Shown: positions 54,201 to 61,216 of the stretch, piece after piece | Layout: each line of letters begins with the position of its first letter | How positions within the stretch are numbered: the stretch's first letter is position 1 | NCBI GenBank assembly: GCA_038502055.1 | Contig: JAXRKN010000033.1 | Coordinates: 434,001 to 498,000, forward strand | Reading direction: 5' to 3' | Source: Tanytarsus gracilentus | Taxonomy: Eukaryota; Arthropoda; Insecta; Diptera; Chironomidae | DNA length: 64,000 nt | Program-made: the position numbers and the translations under genes | The notes under the pieces: model-generated | Database searches by the model: none | What the model saw: only the letters and a program-made list of their open reading frames with translations | What the model was told of the DNA's origin: nothing

Positions 54201-57200
54201 ATCATCGTTGTTATAAAGCGGTTTTTCAAACTTTGCATTACGAAAAATCAACAGTGAAGTTAAATTGGGTTTGAAATGCTGCATTTTTATTTCTTTCACT
54301 TTTGGTGAATTTCAATTGTAGAAAATTAAATTTGGTTGAGAGGCACTTTTAAAAATTTAAGCATTCAAAATTGAGGTTTTTTGGTTTTATTTCAATTAAG
54401 CTTCTTAAAAGCTCAAAAAGATTTTAGTAATATTTTGAAAGCTTTTCATAGAAAACTCGATTAATTTATTTTTTAAAAGCTTTTAATTTAATTTTCATCA
54501 ATAAATTTTCTAAACTTTTTCAAAAATTTCTCTCCTTCCAAATTTTTCTCAAAATCTTTTGAAACTTTACATAAACTTGAAAATCTCCATAAAACTCTGT
54601 AAGTTTATATAAACTATCATGATTTCTCGAAAGAGATAAATTTCAGCTCTTGTGAGACTAGACAACCCTCTTTTTTTGTGAGAGAAAAAATATTATTTAT
54701 ATCCCAGCCTCAACCGTAAAAAATAAAAAGTTTTTTTTTGTTTCCTCACATGAAATGTGGTCGAAAATTTATAGCCACACATGTGAGATATATTTAAGCA
54801 TGAACAGATAGATAAAAAAGAGAACGGGATTAATAAATGAAAATGCATTAATTTATTCCTCTTCTATAGGACGACTGAAGTACCTCACACTCACAGAAGC
54901 GAATCGAGTGTGGATGCCTGATTTGTTCTTCTCGAACGAGAAAGAGGGTCACTTTCACAATATCATTATGCCAAATGTATATATCCGAATTTTTCCATAC
55001 GGTTCCGTGCTGTACAGTATAAGAATATCGCTAACGCTCGCGTGCCCAATGAATCTTAAGTTGTATCCACTAGATAGACAAATTTGTTCGTTACGAATGG
55101 CGAGTTGTAAGTATTGTTGGAGAAATAAAATTTATGTGAAAACTTATCGACTCCTTTTTGTTGTCATCATTAGATGGTTGGACAACAGCAGATTTAGTAT
55201 TTCTTTGGAAGGAAGGCGATCCAGTGCAGGTTGTGAAAAACCTTCACTTGCCGCGCTTTACGTTAGAAAAGTTTTTAACTGATTACTGTAACAGTAAAAC
55301 AAACACAGGTTAGTCGAGGGATGGAAACTGAGACTCCGCCCTTAAAAAAAATTACATACTCTTAAATTCACCTCAAAAGGTTTGAATGATGATGATGAAT
55401 ATGCAAAAAATTACCTTAGCGACGATCTTATCGCAATTAGACCCATGTCAAGTTGTATCTGCGTCACTAAGCAGCAAAAATTCTCTTTTTAAGCTCACAT
55501 ATCATCATTCATCCTCTCCCATTCTTATTACTTACAGGTGAATACTCATGCCTGAAAGTGGATTTGCTATTCAAGCGAGAATTTTCATATTACTTGATTC
55601 AAATCTATACGCCATGTTGTATGTTGGTAATCGTATCGTGGGTGTCCTTCTGGCTCGATCAAGGAGCTGTCCCGGCTCGTGTTTCACTCGGTGTCACAAC
55701 TCTCCTCACAATGGCCACTCAAACGTCAGGTATCAATGCCTCACTGCCACCCGTATCATACACAAAAGCCATTGACGTGTGGACGGGCGTGTGTCTGACG
55801 TTCGTCTTCGGTGCGCTGCTGGAATTTGCGCTTGTCAATTATGCATCGCGGTCAGGTTAGTTGAATAAATTAATTAAAAAAAATTTATTATTATTAAATT
55901 GGAATTCGACCGAATATTTTTTATAAAAAAATCGAATTTGTTGTCTCGCAGCTCGATTTTTTTATGTTGAGCTTTTTTATGGGATAGCCTTTTAGGGGTG
56001 AACTTTAGGTTCAAAAATTGATAAAGCTCTATTATTAGAAAAAAAACTCAAAAAAAGCTTTTTATGATATAATTTTTTAGCTAGTTTTGAAACTTTTTAA
56101 TCTTAAATTTCTAAAAAATTATTTCAAAGCTTTCAACAATCCACCAGGTTAGTTGAATTAATTAATGATTCGACAGAATTTTTGTATAAAGAAATCGAAT
56201 TTGTTGTTTCGCAGCTCGATTTTTTTATGAAGGAGCTTTTAGGGGTGAACTTTAGGTTCAAAAGTTTATTAAGCTCCTAAAGAACTCAACAAAGCTTTTA
56301 TGATATCATTTTTAGTAAAACTTGAAGCTTTTAAAATTTTAACATCTTTTGAATATGTTTTTTTAAAAGTTTAATCAAACTTAAAAGCTTTTGCTAATTA
56401 TCACAAGACTCTTCAGTTTTCATTATCATTTTCTACCCACAAAAATTTACTGCCAATTGCGAAGAAAATACAACAACATGATGACCCATAAATGTGCCTC
56501 TACATCCATTTCTCCTATATCAACATCATCATTGTGATAGTTGGGATTATTGCACATAAATCTATCGTCCTCATTCATCCGTCTCTGTTGTAAGCTCTTT
56601 TTTGTTGTTTATACTACGACGACGAGGAAATATTTAAGGACAAAACCTGAAGCATGATTGAAGATGGACGATAAAAAGAAGAAAAATGTTTCAAAACCCA
56701 CACGTGGGTGTTGCCGCGTAACCCACTTGTAACAGATCAGTGTTTGAAAATCAAGTGCATAAAAAATGAGTTTAAGTCAATCCGGACACTTTGGCTGTCC
56801 GTGGCAGTCCTGTTCGACCATTGCTCAAAAATCGTCTATGTCATTAGATTCCTGGTCCAATTACGAGTTCAACGAGATACATGAAGTCATAGTTCTGAAA
56901 AATGGACATTTTGGCTGTCCGTGGCACTGCTGGCCGTCCATGATGGACATTCATCAAAAATCATCAATGCCATTCGATTCCTGGTCCAATTACGAGTTCA
57001 ACGAGATACATGAAGCCATAGTTCTGAAAAATGGACATTTTGGCTGTCTGTGGCACGACCATAGGTCACGACTCGAAAAATCATGTATGTCAATCGATTC
57101 CTGGTCAAGTTACGAATCAATGCCAATCGATTTCTGGTCCAATCACGAGTTGAACGATACCCATGAAGCCATATAAGAGAAAATTTGTATGAAAAATGGA

Positions 57201-60200
57201 CGTTATGGCCGTCCATGGCACGACCATAGGTCATGACTCAAAAAATAGTCAGTGCCTGCACATATAGACCCTAAGAGCTACCATCTGGCGAAAACTAGAA
57301 GTCTCTAGCTGGTCCAGGGACCGAGATCTCGCTTGTGCAGACGGACGGACGGACGGACGGACGGACAGACGGACGGACGGACGGACGGAATCACGAGCAT
57401 ATAAGCGTTACACCACTTTGTGGGTTACGCTAAAAAGGGCAAAGAATTCAATGTCAAAAATCTTCTTGATAGCTCTCGTAAGCCCTCTTGAGGTCGTTGG
57501 TGCGTAAAAGAAACATTTACGGTAATAAAATCATTCTGGAATGACGATGAGGATGATAAATTTTAATTAGAAACACCGCCGATTACTCAGCAAACTAGAA
57601 CCCCAACGATTGTCTATCTGGTTCCGTTGTTCGCTCTTCTGTGTGTGTCATAAAATATTTTAACATTTTTTTACGATTAAATCTCTCTTGTTTAATTTCA
57701 TCCTTGGTCTATATTTACTCATCTTCCATTTTTATGATTAAGCTCAAACATTTCCTTCCCCTCTCTTTGTTTAAGTTAACGTCATAATCATATTCTTCGG
57801 AGTGAGAGAGAGATCATTAAATTAATTAAGTAAATGAACATAATATTTTGAAATTTTCCTTCCACGGTAACTTTTTATTGTTTCCTAGTTAATTAGAATT
57901 TGTGATGGAGAATAAAAAATATATTTGCTAACTTGACCGATAAATATTTACTTTTGTGCTATTTTAAAAAAGCTCTCGGACATTTTTTCGGTCATAAATT
58001 TTCAGCTCGACAGTAAAGGAAAATTACAAAATTTTGCCCACAAAAATTTTTATTATCCAAAGTCAATCCAAAAGCAAATAAAATCCGCACATTGAGGTTA
58101 AAATCAGAGCCACAAATAAAATTTTATGATCCTCTTCCTCTAACAAATACATTATCGTATACTTCCACCAACTTTGTGACAATTTCAATAGTTTTTCGTG
58201 TATGAAAAAAAGCTCATAAAAAAGTCGAGGGGCGAAATGACAATTTTTTTTGCGGTGATTTGTTACCAATAAAATTTTTTCTCATATTTTTCATTCCTCA
58301 AATCTTTTACATGCTTTCAAAATTTCCATACAAAACTCACATTTGACTTTTTGGCCATTGATGATGCTGTAAATCATTTTCGTACGCACTTTTCTCACGT
58401 TAAAAATTTAAAGCTGATCGAGCGGCAGACCTACAGCGCGAGAACATGAAGAAGAAGCGACGAGAACTTGAGCAGGTGAGCTTAGATGCTGCATCAGATA
58501 TGCTCGATACTGATAGCAATGCAACTTTCGCAATGGTGAGTGGTACACGGTTGTGGCTTTATTAATGGAATATTTTATATTTTTCTATACCTCTTTTTTG
58601 CGCACATAGAAACCGCTCGTGAGACATCCAGGCGATCCCTTGGCACTTGAAAAACTGCGACAGTGTGAAGTGCACATGGCACCGCCCAGAAAAAAGACCT
58701 GCTGTAAATCGTGGCTGTCTCGCATCCCAACTAGGTAAGAAGAAACTAAATTTTCAGTGCATTGTGGGTGTTGGTCACGCAAAGTGTGGATTATTTCACG
58801 GAAAAATCCGCGAAATAATCCACACTTTTCCAAGGAATTCTATGGATAAATCCGCAAAATTTTAAATTGCACGGAAAAATCCACAGACAAAAATCCACGG
58901 ATTTGCATGGAATTTAAAATCCAAGGAGTTTTCCATAGAACAAAAATCCTTGGAATTTCGCGGAATTTTTAAGTGCACGGAAAATTCCACAGACAAAAAT
59001 CCACGGATTTGCATGGAATTTAAAATCTGAGGTATTTTTTATAGAGTTTTTATATTTCAAAAATCAGGTAGTATCACTAAGTTCATATAGTAAATGATTT
59101 GGCGATGTTTCAATTTTTAGGAAAAATTAAAATTAACCCCTAAATAAAACTTTTTGTAAAAGTTAAAGATCAAATTAAAAGAAGTTTTATCATCACTCTT
59201 ATCTTTCCGGCACTGTTATAGCTTAATAACCATCCGACTGAGCTATCCTAACGATAAGCGAAGCGCGATCGTTAGGTTAGTGAGGGAGTGAACTGTATGA
59301 GCGTTCCGGGGGGCCCCTTGGGGGGCCGGACGCGATTAACACAGGAGGGGGTTTGGGGGGCGCCTGGACGCCCCTCCAAAATGATCATATTGATTCAATA
59401 AATCAAAATACTTAGTCAATCAAATCACTTGCCTATACTCCTCAAAACTAATTTTCTCAAACGATTTCCCTTTTACCAAAAGTTTTATTTAGGGATTAAT
59501 TTTAATTTTTCCTAACAATTGAAATGTCGCCAAATCATTTATTATATTAACTTAGTGATACTACCTGATTTTTGATATACAAAAACTCTATAAAAAATTC
59601 CTCAGATTTTAAATTCCATGCAAATCCTTAGATTTTTGTCCGTGGATTTTTCCGTGCACTTTGAAATTCCGCGAAATTCCAAGGATTTTTGTTCTATGGA
59701 AAACTCCTTGGATTTTAAATTCCATGCAAATCCTTGGATTTTCGTCTGTGGATTTTTCCGTGTACTTTGAAATTTCGCGGATTTTTCCAAGGAAATCCAA
59801 GGATTTATCTATGAATTTCTCCATGAAAAATTCCATAGAATTCTATGAAAAAATCCACACTTTGCGTGACCTATAATCTGCATTGTGGTTGAACTTTTTT
59901 ACTACACGATTTTAAAGTTTTCAACCCTCGTAATTATCGAAAATTACGGTGGCCATAATTTAACTCCCTTGAGGGTAATTACAGCACATTATGATTCCCC
60001 CACTTGCAATTATGACCTCATGAGAGCGTAATTAAATATTTCAATTGCAAAAATTACATAATGAGAGGCAGAAGCACTTCACGTGAATTATGCGCAACAA
60101 TAAATTGAAAATGCATTCATAAATTTGCCCTGCCGTAAGCCGCAATGAAACGAAGGATAAAATTTTTAATGGAAAAATTTTGGGTTCAACATAAAAAATC

Positions 60201-61216
60201 TCATGAAAAAAGATTTAAAAGCTGCATTTCCACAATGGAAAGTATGTTTTCAAAAGTTATGCATTCTTTGAAAAAATATTTTACGATGATAGTCAAATTT
60301 CATTTTATTCAAAGAAAAATTCATATTTGTAGAAAATTAGAGTTGAAAAAAGTATCTAAGAAATTCTTTTTCAATTTTACCATCATATCCATAAAGCCAA
60401 ACATTTTTTTAACCCATTTAAAGCTTATCAATTAAACTTTAAAGTGAACTCAAGTGCCTCAATGAAAAATATTCCCTATTCATATATTTTAAGCAATCAA
60501 AAAAAATTTCGTATGAAATGTAAATTCAATTAAAAGTTTTCAACGTGAAATTTCTGCAAAAACTTGGATTTTTATAGTGAAAAAGTTTTTGATGTGAAAG
60601 TTTTAAAATTGAAATGTAAATTTTTTTAAGAGTTGTCTTAAAGTGAACTCATGGGATGAGAAGTGATACAAAAAATAAGAAAAGCTAATGAGAATTTTCA
60701 TGATCGAAATTTGTTTAAAAAATATAAATTTATAATTTTATAATTTTACACCTCTCTATTAAAAAAAGTTGGAACTTTTTAAATATTTTTAGTTCCATTC
60801 CTTGGTTTTTCATCCCTCGACTACGTTCACTTAAATTAAACAATCCAATCCGAATCTAGCGAACAATTTCATCTTTTTCTTCCACGGTTAAAAACTCAAA
60901 GTCATAATTGCAAGCGAAAAAATAGCAAATATTCAAAGTGAAATTCACTCGACGGGATTAAGACGAGTAAAATTTCTCCCATAGTGCACTAAAAAGAAAA
61001 TCAAACTTTTTTAATATTAAAAGCTCTTTTTCTTTATTTCTTCTTTATTTTCCACAACAATTCCCGCTCTGTAATCAACAATCAACCACAATCAGGAACT
61101 GTTCGAGATCAAAGCGAATCGATGTAATATCACGAATAACATTTCCTCTAGTCTTCGCTCTATTTAATTTAGTTTATTGGAGCACATATCTCTTCAGGGA
61201 AGAGGATGATCAATAA
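30231..61216 (+). CDS. GluCl: Glutamate-gated chloride channel subunit alpha (complete coding region, 10 exons used of 12 coding exons)
   Basis: Cys-loop ligand-gated anion channel of neuronal and muscle membranes; pentamers open a chloride pore on binding glutamate and are the target of avermectins. Using exon 3a, the spliced reading frame is 1374 nt, 457 aa, close to the 456 aa I recall for Drosophila GluCl alpha. Visible domains: signal peptide about 1-23; extracellular domain to about 245 with the Cys-loop C164-C178 (13 residues between) and the second GluCl/GlyR-type disulfide C223-C234; TM1 about 246-268; TM2 about 275-296, beginning with the anion-selectivity motif P275-A276-R277; TM3 about 305-330; basic intracellular loop about 331-428; TM4 about 429-451; short acidic C-terminus. 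Predicted glutamate contacts R72, R91, S184/Y185, T229 and Y232 are present, by analogy with the C. elegans GluCl crystal structure. All introns obey GT-AG and all phases fit. Exon 3 is alternatively supplied by 3a, 3b or 3c. Confidence 0.97.
30296..30726 (+). other. GluCl intron between exons 1 and 2
   Basis: 431 bp, GTAAGT donor and ACCCAG acceptor, phase 2. Contains an AGAGAG/CTCTCT pair around 30330-30362 and a run of C residues near 30485. No other feature. Confidence 0.85.
30727..30839 (+). CDS. GluCl: GluCl exon 2: N-terminus of the extracellular domain
   Basis: Completes Leu22 and encodes ANNPRVNFREKEKK, then ILDQILGQGKYDARIRPSG and INGT. This corresponds to the N-terminal alpha helix of the ligand-binding domain, near-identical to insect GluCl. 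Length 113 nt; acceptor CCCAG/A, donor ACTG/GTGAGT, leaving phase 1 so that the next exon must begin AT to make Asp60. All three exon 3 versions do. Confidence 0.96.
30840..33560 (+). other. GluCl intron between exon 2 and exon 3a
   Basis: About 2.7 kb, A+T-rich. Contains the hairpin element at 31300-31356. No coding sequence recognised. Confidence 0.85.
31300..31356. repeat. 57-bp hairpin repeat with AGGGGTGGAAA ends
   Basis: AGGGGTGGAAAATTT at the left and AAAATTTCCACCCCTT at the right form a near-perfect inverted repeat around an A/T loop. One of the AGGGRTG-ended hairpin family. Confidence 0.6.
33561..33628 (+). CDS. GluCl: GluCl alternative exon 3a
   Basis: 68 nt between TTTAG and GTAAGT, phase 1 in and phase 0 out. 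Encodes D-G-P-A-V-V-R-I-N-L-F-V-R-S-I then ATISDIKM (residues 60-82), nearly identical to the Drosophila exon I recall with INLFVRSI and TISDIKM. It forms the beta-1 strand region; R72 corresponds to the C. elegans Arg that contacts the glutamate carboxylate. It is spliced as an alternative to 3b and 3c. Confidence 0.97.
33629..43809 (+). other. GluCl intron region between exons 3a and 3b
   Basis: About 10.2 kb. No second gene and no further exon-3-like copy was noticed by eye. The sequence is A+T-rich with CTCGAGAG-type motifs. This distance makes simple steric exclusion between 3a and 3b unlikely as the splicing mechanism. Confidence 0.8.
43810..43877 (+). CDS. GluCl: GluCl alternative exon 3b
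   Basis: 68 nt between GTGTAG and GTAAGT, same phases as 3a. Encodes D-G-P-A-V-V-F-V-N-I-F-V-R-S-I then SKIDDVVM. Compared with 3a it changes R66 to F, INL to VNI, and ATISDIKM to SKIDDVVM. The ligand-contact Arg72 is kept. SKIDD also appears in nematode GluCl as I recall it, so this version is closer to the general family sequence. Confidence 0.96.
43878..47035 (+). other. GluCl intron region between exons 3b and 3c
   Basis: About 3.2 kb, A+T-rich, no recognisable gene, repeat or RNA. Confidence 0.8.
47036..47100 (+). CDS. GluCl: GluCl alternative exon 3c (one codon shorter)
   Basis: 65 nt between TTTGTAG and GTGAGT. Encodes D-A-C-S-V-H-I-N-M-F-L-R-S-I then SKIDDYKM, 22 residues instead of 23. 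The shared GP after Asp60 is replaced by AC with one residue deleted before the strand, and a new Cys and His appear. The Arg of LRSI is retained. Phases match 3a and 3b, so it can substitute without a frameshift. Function of this isoform is not predictable from sequence. Confidence 0.93.
48272..48344. repeat. 73-bp AT-rich palindrome
   Basis: Starts AGGATTAAAATTTAAAT and ends ATTAAATTTAATCCT, complementary with few mismatches over most of its length, with a short central loop (ATGACTTAATCA). Probably a degenerate MITE or hairpin. Confidence 0.6.
52599..52684. repeat. Hairpin repeat with TTTCAAGGGG ends
   Basis: TTTCAAGGGGAGGGAAA at the left end pairs with TTTCCACCCCTTGAAA at the right end with one or two mismatches. 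Same AGGGRTG-ended family; lies about 300 bp upstream of exon 4. Confidence 0.55.
52990..53059 (+). CDS. GluCl: GluCl exon 4: beta-2 region
   Basis: 70 nt, acceptor ATGACAG, donor GGAG/GTAAAC. Encodes E-Y-S-V-Q-L-T-F-R-E-Q-W-M-D-E-R-L then KFDDFG (residues 83-105, Gly106 split). F-R-E-Q-W is a GluCl hallmark; R91 lies 19 residues after R72, the same spacing as the two glutamate-binding Arg of C. elegans GluCl. This constant exon must join to any of the three exons 3. Confidence 0.96.
53060..54869 (+). other. GluCl intron between exons 4 and 5
   Basis: About 1.8 kb, A+T-rich, contains the hairpin element 53548-53682. No coding sequence recognised. Confidence 0.85.
53548..53682. repeat. Hairpin repeat with AGGGATG ends
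   Basis: Left end AGGGATGTTAAAT, right end TTGCCATCCCT; the interior is A/T-only text with TTAGTTAATAA-type internal repeats (GTTAGTTAATAA at about 53636). Member of the AGGGRTG-ended family. Confidence 0.5.
54870..55106 (+). CDS. GluCl: GluCl exon 5: extracellular domain with Cys-loop
   Basis: 237 nt, acceptor TTCTATAG, donor AGTT/GTAAGT. Encodes residues 106-185 from GRLKYLTLTEANRVW through PDLFFSNEKEGHFHN, MPNVYIRIFPYGS, SIRISLTLACPMNLK and DRQICSLRMAS. Contains the signature 15-residue Cys-loop C164-C178 and S184, part of ligand loop B. Residue 149 is Tyr where I recall Asn in Drosophila (FPNGS), which would remove an N-glycosylation sequon; mosquito sequences may also have Tyr here. Confidence 0.97.
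55174..55308 (+). CDS. GluCl: GluCl exon 6: ligand loop B to second disulfide
   Basis: 135 nt following a 67-bp intron, acceptor ATCATTAG, donor ACAG/GTTAGT. Completes Tyr185 and encodes GWTTADLVFLWKEGDP, then VQVVKNLHLPRF and LTDYCNSKTNTG. C223 is the first Cys of the second disulfide; T229 belongs to loop C. The very short upstream intron contrasts with multi-kb introns elsewhere in the gene. Confidence 0.97.
55538..55855 (+). CDS. GluCl: GluCl exon 7: loop C, TM1, TM2 and TM3
   Basis: 318 nt, acceptor TTACAG, donor TCAG/GTTAGT, preceded by a 229-bp intron. Encodes residues 230-335: EYSC (loop C Tyr232 and Cys234), TM1, the TM2 pore helix starting PARVSLGVTTLLTMATQ, the TM2-TM3 linker ASLPPVSYTKA, and TM3. 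The PAR motif gives anion selectivity. Positions reported to mutate in avermectin resistance elsewhere look unmutated (P300, equivalent to Drosophila P299; G313 in TM3). TM1 reads QIYTPCC; the Thr is unexpected, as I recall Ile in insect GluCl. Confidence 0.98.
55853..56350. repeat. Intronic tandem duplication, 292-bp period, copying the exon 7 donor
   Basis: CAGGTTAGTTGAAT occurs at the exon 7 boundary (GT at 55856) and again with GT at 56148. Both copies continue with AAATCGAATTTGTTG, a CTCGCAG/TTCGCAG then CTCGATTTTTTTATG segment, and TTTTAGGGGTGAACTTTAGG. The copies have diverged by small indels and substitutions. The right-hand limit is uncertain. Confidence 0.88.
56766..57176 (+). other. 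136-codon repetitive open frame inside the repeat element
   Basis: Opens with MSLSQSGHFGCPWQ and carries three repeats of GHFGCPWH-like text followed by S-S-M-x-x-D-S-W-S-N-Y-E-F-N-E-I-H-E. Unit spacings 120, 129 and 165 bp are multiples of three, so the frame persists through repeats; a TAA stop ends it before the fourth unit. No known domain. It is more likely non-coding repeat sequence than a gene, but the three-fold spacing is noted. Confidence 0.25.
57341..57389. repeat. (GGAC)n microsatellite
   Basis: About twelve GGAC/GGAC-like tetramers with one GACA interruption, within the 3' part of the repeat element. Confidence 0.95.
58414..58535 (+). CDS. GluCl: GluCl exon 8: start of the intracellular loop, with alternative splice sites
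   Basis: 122 nt, acceptor ATTTAAAG, donor CAATG/GTGAGT. Encodes ADRAADLQRENMKKKRRE, then LEQVSLDAASDMLDTDS and NATFAM (336-376), a basic then acidic cytoplasmic segment. An internal CAG/GTGAGC donor (GT at 58476) is in frame and would drop residues 357-376. The main acceptor has a weak pyrimidine tract, and an in-frame alternative AG at 58427-58428 (exon start 58429) would remove ADRAA. This loop is known to vary by splicing in insect GluCl. Confidence 0.93.
58610..58734 (+). CDS. GluCl: GluCl exon 9: TM3-TM4 intracellular loop
   Basis: 125 nt after a 74-bp intron; acceptor GCACATAG, donor ACTAG/GTAAGA. Encodes KPLVRHPGDPLALEK, LRQCEVHMAPPRKK and TCCKSWLSRIPT (377-417, Arg418 split). RHPGDPLALEK is a conserved insect GluCl segment. 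Basic and Cys-rich, cytoplasmic. Confidence 0.96.
58785..58826. repeat. 42-bp palindrome in the left arm of the foldback element
   Basis: GTGTGGATTATTTCACGGA and TCCGCGAAATAATCCACAC are complementary over 19 bp with one mismatch, around an AAAA loop. A strong cruciform or RNA hairpin 50 bp downstream of the exon 9 donor. Confidence 0.85.
59234..59276. other. G+C-richer core motifs of the foldback element
   Basis: On the minus strand, 59245-59234 reads TAGCTCAGTCGG, a full match to the tRNA/SINE A-box (TRGCNNAGYNGG). CCTAACGAT (59247-59255) and ATCGTTAGG (59268-59276) form a 9-bp hairpin. No B-box or cloverleaf was found, so no tRNA is called. Confidence 0.4.
61096..61216 (+). CDS. GluCl: GluCl exon 10: TM4, C-terminus and stop
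   Basis: 121 nt from CAATCAG/G to TAA at 61214-61216. Completes Arg418 and encodes NCSRSKRIDVISR, then TM4 (ITFPLVFALFNLVYWSTYLF) and REEDDQ. The TM4 sequence is the highly conserved insect GluCl ending; I recall REEEDE-type ends in other Diptera, so the terminal EEDDQ is a small variation. Confidence 0.97.

Larger units (their letters stand above)
56716..57430. mobile_element. Repeat element with inverted ends GCGTAACCCAC/GTGGGTTACGC
   Basis: GCGTAACCCAC at 56716-56726 is exactly complementary to GTGGGTTACGC at 57420-57430. Inside are four diverged copies of a unit starting GGACATTTTGGCTGTCCGTG (56784, 56904, 57033, 57198), then a (GGAC)n tract. Base composition is clearly less A+T-rich than the flanks, which fits an inserted element. 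No target duplication could be set with confidence and the true ends may extend outward (another inverted GTGGGT/ACCCAC lies at 56704-56726). Class unknown. Confidence 0.6.
55856..58413 (+). other. GluCl intron between exons 7 and 8
   Basis: About 2.6 kb. Contains the tandem duplication above and the repeat element at about 56.7-57.43 kb. The remainder (57.45-58.4 kb) is plain A+T-rich sequence with nothing recognised. Confidence 0.85.
58768..59878. mobile_element. Foldback-type element with 10-bp target duplication
   Basis: TGCATTGTGG flanks the element on both sides (58758-58767 and 59879-59888). Near each end, GGTCACGCAAAGTGTGGATT is inverted (left from 58773, right to about 59871). The complementarity continues imperfectly through arms of about 440 bp, for example AAAATTAACCCCTAAATAAAACTT at about 59137 matched by its complement at about 59477-59507. 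The arms contain about 106-bp direct sub-repeats (TGCACGG at 58868 and 58974). The core is G+C-rich. There is no credible transposase frame. A 9-10 bp duplication suits Mutator-like or foldback elements; class inferred. Confidence 0.82.
58735..61095 (+). other. GluCl intron between exons 9 and 10
   Basis: About 2.4 kb; nearly half is the foldback element at 58768-59878, which begins only 33 bp after the donor. The remainder, 59889-61095, is A+T-rich with nothing recognised; acceptor CACAATCAG. Confidence 0.88.

Noticed and set aside
54908..55282. 124-codon frame over exons 5 and 6
   Set aside because: It reads through the exon 5 donor and the 67-bp intron and enters exon 6 in the wrong frame; the spliced exons restore the conserved protein.
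59222..59266. Possible tRNA gene on the minus strand
   Set aside because: Only the A-box matches; no acceptor pairing, anticodon stem or B-box could be found.
59602..59836. Repetitive minus-strand frames (KIHGQKS, ICMEFKI text)
   Set aside because: They are translations of the foldback element's sub-repeats and overlap in several frames; not credible proteins.
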